DNA of 64,000 nt from Candidatus Latescibacterota bacterium (GCA_022821085.1 JAJEEG010000006.1:1757330-1821329), one strand, 5' to 3'; shown: positions 7,893 through 16,150, numbered from the stretch's first letter. The notes: a model not told the origin generated them from the sequence alone. Program-made: numbers and translations.

Positions 7893-8144
7893 TTACCAGC
7901 AGCAGCAAAGGCCGGCCGAGACGGCTTCGAGCTGCTCCTCGGTGATATTCGCATCCGGGGGCAGTGCAATGTGCACCGTCTGCATATCGCTTTCGTGAAC
8001 CTGGATCGACATGTTTTCCGGCATCGTAATGTCCAGTTCTTCACAGATGGTCGACTTCGGGTCCGCGATCAGCTTCTGCCTGAAATCTGCGTCCAGAGAG
8101 GACTTCTCCACAATCTGCTTTAACATTTCATCGCCACTTCTCAT
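7893..8144 (-). CDS. NHLP/TOMM RiPP precursor peptide with CCCW C-terminus
   Basis: 83 aa, ATG at 8144 preceded by AAAGGAG. Residues 1-78 are an NHLP leader: 'FRQKLIADPK' (21-30), 'EELDITMPEN' (35-44), 'VHESD' (49-53), 'HIALPP' (58-63) and 'EEQLEAVSAG' (69-78), the normal place of leader removal. What remains is LCCCW (79-83), so the predicted core is only five residues with three consecutive cysteines and a terminal Trp. Known family behaviour: the leader is bound by the cyclodehydratase, Cys residues become thiazoline/thiazole, and a C39-type exporter cuts after the Gly motif. I infer a tris-thiazol(in)e-Trp tail as a plausible product. It is transcribed towards the biosynthetic operon from its own strong promoter. 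Confidence 0.92.
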   Translation of the reverse strand: MRSGDEMLKQIVEKSSLDADFRQKLIADPKSTICEELDITMPENMSIQVHESDMQTVHIALPPDANITEEQLEAVSAGLCCCW

Positions 8145-8196
8145 GATTTCACTCCTTTCGAAGATTGACTTCCGACAAGGTTCATACGTAGCGAAT

Positions 8197-8225
8197 AGTA
8201 TATGTCATTTAGTTACAAAAGTCAA
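8197..8225 (-). promoter_or_regulatory. Near-consensus sigma70 promoter of the precursor gene
   Basis: On the minus strand, TTGACT (8220-8225) and TATACT (8197-8202) are separated by exactly 17 bp, matching five of six bases in each hexamer. The predicted start is near 8190, giving a leader of about 46 nt before the AAAGGAG site. The -35 box lies inside the last codons of the upstream symporter gene (stop 8209-8211). Confidence 0.8.
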
Positions 8226-9699
8226 GTGTTTTCGATGACTTGGGCCGATGGAATTGCATAGCCCAACTCACCGCCACCCCCACGATCACGTTCAGCGCCA
8301 GGCCGAGCACGCCGGCGTGCCAACCCCAGACCTTGCCCAGCCCTGAGAGGGTCAATCCGGCTGCAAGCAATGTGCCCGCGGCCATGCCCGCGGCCGCGCC
8401 CGCCGCGCTGAAACGGGGCCAGAGCACCCCCAGGACAAACAGCGGGGCGGTCTGGATCAGCACCTCCATCTTGAGCTCTATGAGTCCCCACAGGGTGAGA
8501 TCCGGCGTCAGGGCAATGAGGACCAGGATGGCCATGATGATCCAGGACAGGCGCTTCCCCCACGAGGTAAGGCTTGCTTCCGGGAGCGACCCCATCCGGA
8601 ATCGGCCCAGTACGTCCTTCACGAGCAGGGAAGAGAGGCTGAGCAGGACGGAGTCGGCCGTCGACATGATCGCCGCGACGATGCCGGTGAGGACGAGTAC
8701 GGTCATGACGTAGAGCCAGAGCGATTCGGCGGCCCAGACCCGGAGCAGGCGGGGCATGACCTGGTCGGTTTCGACGCCTTCGAGACCCGATAGCTGCGGA
8801 ATGGCGAGGATCCCGACGAGCACGACCGCCGAGATCGTGGCCAGGGGCATGAAGGCCATGAAGGTGAACGACCGCTTCAGGCTTCGGGTGCTCCGGGCAG
8901 CGAAGATGCGCTGAATGGCCTGGGGATAGACGGCCGCGGCGAAACCCACCAGCAGGATGGTGCTGATCCAGGTACGGATCGTCTCTCCACCGGGAAGCGC
9001 GGCTTTCGCCGGCTGGTGGGCGATGATCCACGCCGTCGCTTCGCCGAGGCGGTCGCTGCCCGCGACAACGGCGGCCAGCATGCCCAGCAACCCAACGAAG
9101 AGGAGCAGGCCCTGGATGCAGTCGGTCCACGCCACGGCCTGCATCCCGCCGAGGGTCTCGTAGAACAGGATGATGACCGCGAGGACCACCACGCCCGCCC
9201 AGAACGGTATGGCGCCGCCGGAAAGACCGGAAACGATATGCCCCACCGCCAGGAGCTGCGCGAGGAGGTAGTTGGCGATGGCGACCACGAAAAGCACGCC
9301 GGCGAAGAGGGTCAGGCTTGATCTTCCGTTCGCACCGAATCGATGGGTGATCCAGTCACCCGGCGTCACGAAGTGTTCCTGGCGCGACGCGCGGTAGAGC
9401 GGCGGCGCGAAGAGCAGGTAGGCCACCACGATGGCCATCATGAACCCGACGCTCATGATCCAGGCGTATCCAAGCCGGTAGGCCTCGCCGGGATAACCGA
9501 TGAGCGTGTTTCCGCTGTACTGGGTCGCGTAGAGCGTGAAGAAGAGGACCAGGGCGCCCAGGTTCTTGCCCGCCAGGTAGAAGGAGGACATGGAATCGTC
9601 CCGGCGGCGGGCCCGGGCCACGTATCCCAGGACAATCATGAAGACGAGATAGGCGGCCAGGAAGGCGAAGGCGCCGGGGCCGTAAGGCTGATCCGCCAT
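8209..9699 (-). CDS. Sodium:solute symporter family (SSF) permease
   Basis: 496 aa and almost entirely hydrophobic, with about 13 predicted membrane segments, the normal size and build of SSF transporters (PanF/PutP/SGLT-like). Early residues 'GALVLFFTLYATQYSGNTLIGYPGEAYRLG' region and 'PGDWITHRFG' fit the family; 'STADSVLLSLSSLLVKDVLG' is the conserved segment around TM9 that carries sodium-coordinating Ser residues. It starts 3 bp after the stop of a DUF3311-type small membrane protein, a pairing common for SSF transporters. The substrate cannot be read from sequence; the neighbouring propeller, SDR, epimerase and enolase-superfamily genes hint at a sugar acid or carboxylate. Its last codons carry the promoter of the RiPP precursor. 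Confidence 0.9.
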   Translation of the reverse strand: MADQPYGPGAFAFLAAYLVFMIVLGYVARARRRDDSMSSFYLAGKNLGALVLFFTLYATQYSGNTLIGYPGEAYRLGYAWIMSVGFMMAIVVAYLLFAPPLYRASRQEHFVTPGDWITHRFGANGRSSLTLFAGVLFVVAIANYLLAQLLAVGHIVSGLSGGAIPFWAGVVVLAVIILFYETLGGMQAVAWTDCIQGLLLFVGLLGMLAAVVAGSDRLGEATAWIIAHQPAKAALPGGETIRTWISTILLVGFAAAVYPQAIQRIFAARSTRSLKRSFTFMAFMPLATISAVVLVGILAIPQLSGLEGVETDQVMPRLLRVWAAESLWLYVMTVLVLTGIVAAIMSTADSVLLSLSSLLVKDVLGRFRMGSLPEASLTSWGKRLSWIIMAILVLIALTPDLTLWGLIELKMEVLIQTAPLFVLGVLWPRFSAAGAAAGMAAGTLLAAGLTLSGLGKVWGWHAGVLGLALNVIVGVAVSWAMQFHRPKSSKTLDFCN

Positions 9700-9702
9700 G
9701 GG

Positions 9703-9921
9703 TCAGACGTCCTCCCGCCAGTACCGGTGTATCACGAATGCGGTGAAGCACGCGACGGCCAGGCAGGCAACCAGGCAGATCACCACCCAGTACGGCACGC
9801 CCAGCCAGATGGGGACCGGATCGATCTCCGGGAGGTACCACGGTATGGAAAGGGCGAAGAGAGCCGCGTAGACGGCCCAGATCCATCGGGGAAAATGGTG
9901 ATCGGAAGGAAAAAGAGTCAT
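9703..9921 (-). CDS. DUF3311-like small membrane protein, symporter partner
   Basis: 72 aa with two hydrophobic segments (about 13-32 and 40-64) and the pattern 'FALSIPWYLPEIDPVPIWLG', which is typical of DUF3311 proteins encoded directly before SSF symporters. The gap to the symporter start is only 3 bp, so translational coupling is likely. Function unknown; probably a small accessory subunit. Confidence 0.8.
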   Translation of the reverse strand: MTLFPSDHHFPRWIWAVYAALFALSIPWYLPEIDPVPIWLGVPYWVVICLVACLAVACFTAFVIHRYWREDV

Positions 9922-9963
9922 AAAGGGAAAGGTGTCATGGATGTATACGGGTAAACCCGGCCG

Positions 9964-10806
9964 TCACACGCGAACGTACTTGTGCACGAGGTTCTCCACG
10001 CCCACCTCGCCTACGTAGATATCGCCGTGGCGGTCGACCCATACGCTGTGGGCGCCGTGGGCCCGGTCGACCGGTCCGCCCCGGACGACCCACTGGGCGA
10101 TGAGCCTTCCGTCCATGTTCATGACGGTGACCCCGCCGCCCTCCCCCAGGAAGACCGTATCCTCGTCATCGACGAACAGGCCGCAGGGCGCCGGGCGCCC
10201 AGGCCATTCCGCGAGGAAGCTCCCCTCGGAATCGAAGACCTGGATCCGGTTGTTGGTCTCCCGGTCGGCCACGAGCAGACGGCCGTCGGACACGGGGAAG
10301 ATGTTATGGGGCAGGGTGAACCGGCCGGGCGCGGCGCCCTTGCCGCCCCAGGTGTGGACCAGGTCTCCCGACGGTGTCATCCGGTGCACGTAACACTGTC
10401 CGTACCCATCGGAGACGTACAGGTCCCCGGAAGCCCCCTTGACGGCGCGCGTCGGCATATTGAACGGTTTGCCTGGTTCGCCCGCCTGGTTCGGCCTACC
10501 CAGCGTCTGCAGCAGTGTGCCGTCGGTCGCGAACACCCGGACGGTATGGTCCCGGCAGTCCGGGATGAAGATCCTGTCCTCCCCGTCGATCCATATCTCG
10601 TGGGGCAGGGCCAGTATGTCGTGACCCCATTCGTCCAGCAGGCGGCCGTCCCGGTCGTAGACCACCACGGCGGGACTCGGCTCCCGGTCGACGACGTAGA
10701 CCCGGTCCCGCGAATCCACGGCCACGGCCGTGGCGATACCCAGCGTACGCTCGGATCCCCAACCGGGCACCTTTTCGTAACAGTAATCTCCCGATCCCCA
10801 GATCAT
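9964..10806 (-). CDS. NHL-repeat six-bladed beta-propeller protein
   Basis: 280 aa made of repeated NHL blades ('GIATAVAVDSRDRVYVVDRE', 'LPHEIWIDGEDRIFIPD', 'RFTLPHNIFPVSDGRLLVAD', 'AHSVWVDRHGDIYVGE'). No signal peptide is evident, so it appears cytoplasmic unless the start lies elsewhere. The family includes peptidyl-glycine alpha-hydroxyglycine lyase-like proteins, but I see no basis for calling a specific activity. It lies 42 bp upstream of the DUF3311/symporter pair on the same strand and is probably co-transcribed. It diverges from the SDR gene on the other side. Confidence 0.8.
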   Translation of the reverse strand: MIWGSGDYCYEKVPGWGSERTLGIATAVAVDSRDRVYVVDREPSPAVVVYDRDGRLLDEWGHDILALPHEIWIDGEDRIFIPDCRDHTVRVFATDGTLLQTLGRPNQAGEPGKPFNMPTRAVKGASGDLYVSDGYGQCYVHRMTPSGDLVHTWGGKGAAPGRFTLPHNIFPVSDGRLLVADRETNNRIQVFDSEGSFLAEWPGRPAPCGLFVDDEDTVFLGEGGGVTVMNMDGRLIAQWVVRGGPVDRAHGAHSVWVDRHGDIYVGEVGVENLVHKYVRV

Positions 10807-10907
10807 GATCCACTCCTCCGGTGAAAAGATTTCAGACCGCTACCCCGGGTCCTCCAGGCCCGGCAAGGCGCCGGGGCTTCCCTGTCGAATCCCGTGGGTA
10901 CAAAGAC

Positions 10908-10937
10908 TTTGTCCCCCATGATCATGCGGTATATACT
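10908..10937 (+). promoter_or_regulatory. Possible promoter of the SDR gene
   Basis: TATACT at 10932-10937 follows a weak -35 (TTTGTC, 10908-10913) at 18 bp spacing, 37 bp before the SDR start codon. The -10 is good and the -35 poor. Confidence 0.3.
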
Positions 10938-10974
10938 TTGTCTATCCAATTTCCCTAACGACAGGAGTCATTGC

Positions 10975-11757
10975 ATGGGTGTACTCGACAGCTTTTCTCT
11001 GCAGGGTCGCATCGCCGTCGTAACCGGCGGCGCCGGTCCGCAGTTCGGCAGCAGCATCTCCGAGGCCCTGGCCGAGGCCGGCGCCACGGTGGTAGTCGCT
11101 TCCCGGGACCTGGACAACAACCGGCAGTTCGTCGACGGACTGAACGAACGGGGATTCGATACCCACCCCGAAGCGCTCGACATCACGAATACCGAAACGA
11201 TCGACACCCTGAAACAACGCGTAATGGACCGCTTCGGCCGCGTGGACATCCTGGTCAACAGCGCGGTGGTCGGCCGCGGAGGTGGTTTCGAAGAGCAGAC
11301 GCCGGACTACTGGGCCGCCAGTGCCCAGGGGAACATGGTGGGGCTCTTCGCCCTTTGCAAGGCCTTCGTCCCCGCCATGGCCGGCCAGGGCAGCGGAAGC
11401 ATCATCAATATCTCGAGTATCTACGGCGTCGTGGCCAACGACCCCGGCCTCTACGAAGAAACCGGCATGAAGCAACCGCCCGACTACACCTTCGTCAAGG
11501 GGGGCATGATCAATTTCACCCGGTACATCGCGAACTACTACGGGAAGCAGGGCGTACGGGCCAACTGCATCTGCCCGGGCGGGTATTTCAACGAACAACC
11601 CGGACCCTTCGTGCGACGGTATGAACATCGCGTGCCGCTGGGACGCATGCTGGATAACGACGACCTCAAGGGCGCCGTGGTCTTCCTGGCCTCCGACGCG
11701 TCCCGGTACGTTACCGGGGTCGCGCTCATGGTCGACGGCGGCTGGACTTCGCTCTAG
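10975..11757 (+). CDS. Short-chain dehydrogenase/reductase (SDR)
   Basis: 260 aa from ATG 10975, chosen because it follows an AGGAG site; the open frame extends upstream to 10894 without support. Classical SDR layout: cofactor site 'VVTGGAGPQFGSSI' near residue 14, 'NSAVVGRG' (NAG-type motif), the catalytic Ser in 'INISSIYG', and YxxxK in 'YTFVKGGMI'; 'CPGGYF' and 'VDGGW' near the end. Probably NAD(P)-dependent oxidation of a sugar or polyol, judged by the neighbouring epimerase and enolase-superfamily genes. Most similar by pattern to gluconate-5-dehydrogenase/2-deoxy-gluconate dehydrogenase types, but the substrate is not determined. Confidence 0.9.
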   Translation: MGVLDSFSLQGRIAVVTGGAGPQFGSSISEALAEAGATVVVASRDLDNNRQFVDGLNERGFDTHPEALDITNTETIDTLKQRVMDRFGRVDILVNSAVVGRGGGFEEQTPDYWAASAQGNMVGLFALCKAFVPAMAGQGSGSIINISSIYGVVANDPGLYEETGMKQPPDYTFVKGGMINFTRYIANYYGKQGVRANCICPGGYFNEQPGPFVRRYEHRVPLGRMLDNDDLKGAVVFLASDASRYVTGVALMVDGGWTSL

Positions 11758-11806
11758 CCGCGCCGCGGTCATTGGCGGCCATTGGCGGACGGACGCGGCA
11801 GAAGAA

Positions 11807-12511
11807 TCAGGCTTCCGGATCGATGACTGATTTGTCCTGGGGGAAATAATCGATCGCCCGGCGGCCGTGATCCAGGTCGTACAGGTCCCACGTGCTGTCA
11901 GACACACCGAAAACGACCTCGAACCGGATGCCGGGGTGGATGACCGCCCGTTCGAACACTCGAACCGCGTCACCGTGACTGAGGTGGTGGGGATGGCCGG
12001 GCAGATCCCGCTGCGCCTGAAAGTTTCCGATGCGCACGCACACCACTTCCATGTCGAACCTCGTCGCGTACATGTACCCCAGGCTTTCCCCGAAGACCTT
12101 GCTGATGGAATAGTAGCTTTCCGGTCGCGGCGTCATGTCGATCGTTCGATGCACGTCCTGCGGATAGGGCGCCAGCAATCCGGCCCTGCTGGCGAAGGCG
12201 ACCCGGCGCACGCCATTGCGGTTGGCCGCTTCGAACAGCGTATAGGTCCCGATGAAGTTGGCTTGCAGGATTTCCTCCCACGACGCGCCGCCGGACGGAT
12301 TGCCGGCCAGGTGGATAATCGCGTCCATGCCTTCGGTGGCCTGGAGCACCGCGTCCATATCGGTGATATCACCGACGACCTCGTCATGCTGTCCCGGTGT
12401 AGACACCCGGTCGAAACAGCGAAGGGGATATTTGTCTTTAAGTCCGTTTACGATGGTCGTTCCGATGACGCCGGCGGAACCGGTGACGAGTATACGGGGT
12501 GTTTCGTTCAT
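11807..12511 (-). CDS. NAD-dependent epimerase/dehydratase (extended SDR)
   Basis: 234 aa, short for the family. 'ILVTGSAGVIGTTIV' (residues 7-21) is the GxxGxxG cofactor loop; 'YYSISKVFGE' holds the catalytic YxxxK; 'HLAGNPSG' is typical of sugar and uronate dehydrogenase-like members. Its ATG overlaps the stop of the upstream enolase-superfamily gene (ATGA, 12508-12511), so the two are translationally coupled. Likely oxidation or epimerisation of a sugar acid handled by that enzyme. Confidence 0.88.
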   Translation of the reverse strand: MNETPRILVTGSAGVIGTTIVNGLKDKYPLRCFDRVSTPGQHDEVVGDITDMDAVLQATEGMDAIIHLAGNPSGGASWEEILQANFIGTYTLFEAANRNGVRRVAFASRAGLLAPYPQDVHRTIDMTPRPESYYSISKVFGESLGYMYATRFDMEVVCVRIGNFQAQRDLPGHPHHLSHGDAVRVFERAVIHPGIRFEVVFGVSDSTWDLYDLDHGRRAIDYFPQDKSVIDPEA

Positions 12512-13734
12512 TCAGACTCCTTGCGCATGAAGGGTCCACGGCGTTCGATCCAGTCGTAGGTCTCCTGCCAGGATGCACTGCCGTCTTCTTCCCAGATGTC
12601 CAGCCGGATTCCCCGGATGTTGCCTTCGGTAAAACCTGTCAGTCGGTGGACCGAGGGATACCCGATGGTATAGTAGATGTTGCCGCTGGGCAGGCGGGTC
12701 TTTCCGATGTACCTGGGAAGCTCGGTTACGGGGTTTCCCGCGATACGCACCAGTTCCTTCTCGTCGACTTCCACCCCGAGACCGGGGCCTTCAGGCACCG
12801 GTGAGCTTCCGTCCGCCACCTCGATCCGGCCGCCGGTGACGTCCTCGCCGTACTGGTCGTCCAGGTTGACCGTATACAGCACATTGGGTATCACCGCGCC
12901 GAGATGGAGCGCCATTGCCTTGCTGAGCGTGCCCCCGGTCAACTGGATCACAGTGGAGACGTTCGCCTCGGCACAGGCGAACCCCCGCTTCAGGCTCATG
13001 CCGATGCCGTGCTCGCCGACCATGTAGGCGTCGGCGCATCCAAGTGCGATCTCCGGACCGCCGCCGAGTTGCGGCACGTGCATCAGCAGGGGGATCGACG
13101 TCTGTTCGCGCAGACGGCGCCAACCGTCCACGTCCCGCCAGACCAGCGGGTCCTCGATTAAGCCGACGACCGGCGATTTCTCCAGGCGTTCAATGATGCG
13201 CGTTACGTCGGCAAACGACCGGTTGTGGTTGAAGTCGTAGTGCATCCTGAATCCGGACGGGGCGACATCTTCCACGGCGCTGTTCTGTTCGTATACATCA
13301 TAGTACTCGCCGGTGTGCATCTTGAAGATCATGTACCCCTCGTCCACCGCGCGCACCACCTCGGCGGCCAGTTCTTCGGGCGACGCCACGCGGGTCCATG
13401 CCGCGACGGGCACCCGATCCCGCACTTTCTGTCCCATGAGCTTGTAGGCGGGTTCCTCGAGATATTTGCCCATAAGGTCGTAAAGCGCACCCATGAGTCC
13501 AACCGGATGACTGGCGTTGATGTGGTCGAAAGGGCTACTGCCCGTCAATCGTTCCACGTCCCCGATGTCCATGGTAACGTGTCCCCGGCTGTCTCCGTAG
13601 CCCACCACGCCGTTGTCCGCGGTTACTTTGAAGATCGTCTGGGTATCTATGGTCCTGAACTGGACCATCTTGTCGACGTTCCGTTCCGCGAGTTTCGGAT
13701 TGATATGCGTTATTGCGATGTCGGTGATTTTCAT
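12508..13734 (-). CDS. Enolase-superfamily (mandelate racemase/muconate lactonizing-like) protein
   Basis: 408 aa from ATG 13734, which has GGAAAGAAG upstream; an ATG 8 codons earlier is possible. The C-terminal barrel shows 'HYDFNHNRSF' and 'LIEDPLVW', corresponding to the first two metal-ligand strands, and 'HVPQLGGGPE' further on. The usual KxK strand is KMH ('IFKMHTGEYY'), so the base chemistry may differ from mandelate racemase. Likely a sugar-acid dehydratase or a racemase; substrate unknown. It is coupled to the downstream epimerase gene by a 4-bp overlap and belongs to a minus-strand group that includes a PhyH-family oxygenase upstream. Confidence 0.85.
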   Translation of the reverse strand: MKITDIAITHINPKLAERNVDKMVQFRTIDTQTIFKVTADNGVVGYGDSRGHVTMDIGDVERLTGSSPFDHINASHPVGLMGALYDLMGKYLEEPAYKLMGQKVRDRVPVAAWTRVASPEELAAEVVRAVDEGYMIFKMHTGEYYDVYEQNSAVEDVAPSGFRMHYDFNHNRSFADVTRIIERLEKSPVVGLIEDPLVWRDVDGWRRLREQTSIPLLMHVPQLGGGPEIALGCADAYMVGEHGIGMSLKRGFACAEANVSTVIQLTGGTLSKAMALHLGAVIPNVLYTVNLDDQYGEDVTGGRIEVADGSSPVPEGPGLGVEVDEKELVRIAGNPVTELPRYIGKTRLPSGNIYYTIGYPSVHRLTGFTEGNIRGIRLDIWEEDGSASWQETYDWIERRGPFMRKESE

Positions 13735-13799
13735 GGCCTGCTTCTTTCCGTGCGGCATTCACCGTGCTGGTGAGCGCACCATTTTACGCGATGGGTAAA

Positions 13800-14684
13800 T
13801 TAACGGTTCGCCAGCGACCCGGGCGTGCCCTCCTGGTTCACGCCGTCCCGAACGGTGGTGGCGATGGGCCAGCACTGACCGCCCCTCTTCCGGTACTCGT
13901 CCTCCGCGCCGCAAAGCCAGGTGAACATCCGCGCGGCCGCGATGGCGCCCTGGAACTGCTCGAACACGCCCGCCGGCGGATCGAATTTGATCGTGTTGAA
14001 ATCGATGTCTTCCTGCGTGATCCAGTCTCTCCTCGGCGGCACGGTCCGCCAGTAGTTGTACTTGAGCAGGTTGCGGTACTTGCTCTTTCCCTTCGGATGC
14101 GAGGTGGCCCGCGACCTGCGGTGCCAGATCCCGTAGACGGTGAGAAAGATCGTGCCGGCCGGACCGGCCGACGATACGGTCCCCCGTATGGAACCGAGAT
14201 GGGCCATCATGGGCGCCTTGTTCCGCATGAAGTGCGACCCGGGCAGCACCACGGTCGGCCCCATGTCTTCGGTGCATTCCTCGGGGTAGTAGAAGACCTG
14301 CAGGTAATCCAGCCGATCCGTGTAGATCGTGCCGCCGTCCCGGTGCCAGTTCTGGGGCTGGTCGAAAGGCAGGGGACCCCGGTGATTGCTGATGATGAGC
14401 GGCAGGGTGAAGCCGCTTCCCAGGAGCGACCGGACGGCGCCCGCCGCCTGCGGGTTCATGAGCACGCCGTCCACGAAAAAGGATTCCTCCATGATGGGCG
14501 TGGGCTCGTAGGTACTGTCGACGCGGTCCAGGTAGTCGATAACCTGCCTGTTTACGTCGTCCGGCACGACGCCGGGGAGCATGAGGTAACCGTTCCGGCA
14601 GAAATCGACCACCTCGCGGTCCGTCAGCGTCGGCTTGCAGTCCATTTCTTTTCCGTAAGGCGTGCAGGTCGTCGCAGTCTCCAT
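13800..14684 (-). CDS. Phytanoyl-CoA dioxygenase (PhyH) family Fe(II)/2OG oxygenase
   Basis: 294 aa. The HxD metal motif is intact in 'NWHRDGGTIY'; 'MGPTVVLPGSHF' is the conserved segment before the distal His, which is probably in 'YGIWHRRSRATSHP'. PhyH proteins hydroxylate small molecules using 2-oxoglutarate and oxygen; the substrate here is unknown. It lies 4 bp downstream of a small uncharacterised gene on the same strand and 65 bp before the enolase-superfamily gene. Compare the paralogue at 57907-58788, which has lost the HxD acid. Confidence 0.88.
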   Translation of the reverse strand: METATTCTPYGKEMDCKPTLTDREVVDFCRNGYLMLPGVVPDDVNRQVIDYLDRVDSTYEPTPIMEESFFVDGVLMNPQAAGAVRSLLGSGFTLPLIISNHRGPLPFDQPQNWHRDGGTIYTDRLDYLQVFYYPEECTEDMGPTVVLPGSHFMRNKAPMMAHLGSIRGTVSSAGPAGTIFLTVYGIWHRRSRATSHPKGKSKYRNLLKYNYWRTVPPRRDWITQEDIDFNTIKFDPPAGVFEQFQGAIAAARMFTWLCGAEDEYRKRGGQCWPIATTVRDGVNQEGTPGSLANR

Positions 14685-14687
14685 TAT

Positions 14688-15068
14688 CTATCTCCATCGC
14701 TCCAGCACGAACTCGTATCCGAGCCCGTAGGTATCCTGTTCTCGCATGGCGAGGGACGCTTCGGGGAACTTGATGATGCGCCACCCGTCGTCCAGGGCCT
14801 CCTTGATCGACCGGTACCGGAACTCGCCGTTGTCGTCGAGCCCGTCAGCGTCCGTCCCGTCTTCGTAGATACTGATGCCGACCACCGCCGAATGGGGGTT
14901 GGTCGTGGGCGCCTGCAGGTAGAGCAGGCTCTGGCGCCCGGTCCCCGGACCGTGCTTCGCTTCGGCGTTATTTACCAGGGCGATCGCTTCGTCGATGTCC
15001 TCGCGGGTCAGCACGCCGTCTTCGAAGCGTTCCCTGATCCTTTTCAACTGGGCGGTTAGTGGGTCCAT
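14688..15068 (-). CDS. Hypothetical protein, 126 aa
   Basis: No family recognised. A predicted N-terminal helical part ('DPLTAQLKRIRERFEDG', residues 2-18) is followed by an alpha/beta part with 'VVGISIYEDGTDAD' and 'RYRSIKEALDDGWRIIKFPE'. No signal peptide. It directly precedes the PhyH gene (4 bp gap), so it is probably co-expressed and possibly an accessory or small binding protein for that oxygenase. Confidence 0.65.
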   Translation of the reverse strand: MDPLTAQLKRIRERFEDGVLTREDIDEAIALVNNAEAKHGPGTGRQSLLYLQAPTTNPHSAVVGISIYEDGTDADGLDDNGEFRYRSIKEALDDGWRIIKFPEASLAMREQDTYGLGYEFVLERWR

Positions 15069-15077
15069 CTATCCTTC

Positions 15078-15115
15078 CCTGGACGAGGCGGCCGGGCCTG
15101 GACGAGGCGGCCGGG
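15078..15115 (-). repeat. Two perfect 19-bp tandem units at a gene junction
   Basis: The unit cctggacgaggcggccggg occurs at 15078-15096 and 15097-15115, a few bases upstream of the 126-aa gene's start codon. Confidence 0.9.
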
Positions 15116-15214
15116 AACAGCCGCGGGATTTATCCGTAGGATCTAAAGGAGAAACATGAGCAAACATAACCGGACGGCGGAAATGTGAAAAGAGGAAATC
15201 CTTGATTTGCCAAA

Positions 15215-16150
15215 TTACCGTCGCGACGCCCTTACCATGAGCAGAAACGTGCATTCTCCGCAGACCAGCAGCGTGGCCAGGGTGAGGTGGAGGACCTGCG
15301 CGCCCGGGGGCAGGCCGCCGTAGGCCAGGACGACCCCCAGCGCGATCTGCAGCAGGATGGCGGCCATGATGAACCGGGCGGCCGCATGAAGCCGCCCGAC
15401 CATGCCGTGCCGCCGGACCGCCCGGTAGAGGAGCACGCCGGCAATCAGGACCAGCCAGGAAGAAAACCGGTGCACGTGGTCGACGAGGCCCACCTGGGCC
15501 AGCCATTCGCCCCGGGGCAAGCCGCCGTCGTCCTTGATGAAGGGATCGATGCCCTCCCGTACCTGCGTGCCGATGAGGACCTGGATCGCCGTTACGGCCA
15601 GGAGCACAAACCCCAGCCGCATCAGTACGGACCGCCCCCGCCCGGTGAGTTCGACGCGCAGGCGCTGTTCAAGGGATTGGAAAGTCACGAAGAGCAACAG
15701 GCACAGCAGGATGACCGCCAGGGCCATGTGGAGCGTAATGATCCCGGGCTGAAGGCCGGATCTGACCACCTGGCCGCCCAGCCAGCCCTGGAAGCCGACC
15801 AGCACGAAACACAGGCCCGCGCAGTAGAAGATCACCGGTTGCGTCCTTCGATACCTGAACGAACGCAGGAAGGTCACGAAGACGAGGATCCCGATTACGA
15901 CGCCCACGAGCCGGTTGGCGTATTCGGTCCACATCTTGACCGGGTTGAAGTCCGCGGGATCGTAGCCCTTTCCCCGGACATAGGCCATGTCCAGTTCTTC
16001 CACGCTCGCCGGCGGCAGCCAGGAACCCCAGCACCTGGGCCAGTCGGGACAACCCAGGCCCGCGCCCGTTATCCGTACCAGGCTGCCTACGGTGATCAGG
16101 AGTATCGTGGCCGCCAGGGTAGCGAGGGCCGTTTTCTGAAAGGCGTTCAT
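15215..16150 (-). CDS. ctaA: Heme A synthase (COX15/CtaA)
   Basis: 311 aa, eight hydrophobic segments. It starts with the family hallmark 'GSLVRITGAGLGCPDWPRCW' (residues 22-41), whose cysteine pair region is conserved in bacterial CtaA. 'EYANRLVGVVIG' contributes the first conserved heme-binding His-equivalent region and 'VHRFSSWLVLI' and 'LHMALAVILLCLLL' the later His residues. It converts heme O to heme A for cytochrome oxidase in the inner membrane. No oxidase subunit or ctaB is adjacent. It is followed (15069-15214) by an intergenic stretch with tandem repeats. Confidence 0.95.
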   Translation of the reverse strand: MNAFQKTALATLAATILLITVGSLVRITGAGLGCPDWPRCWGSWLPPASVEELDMAYVRGKGYDPADFNPVKMWTEYANRLVGVVIGILVFVTFLRSFRYRRTQPVIFYCAGLCFVLVGFQGWLGGQVVRSGLQPGIITLHMALAVILLCLLLFVTFQSLEQRLRVELTGRGRSVLMRLGFVLLAVTAIQVLIGTQVREGIDPFIKDDGGLPRGEWLAQVGLVDHVHRFSSWLVLIAGVLLYRAVRRHGMVGRLHAAARFIMAAILLQIALGVVLAYGGLPPGAQVLHLTLATLLVCGECTFLLMVRASRR

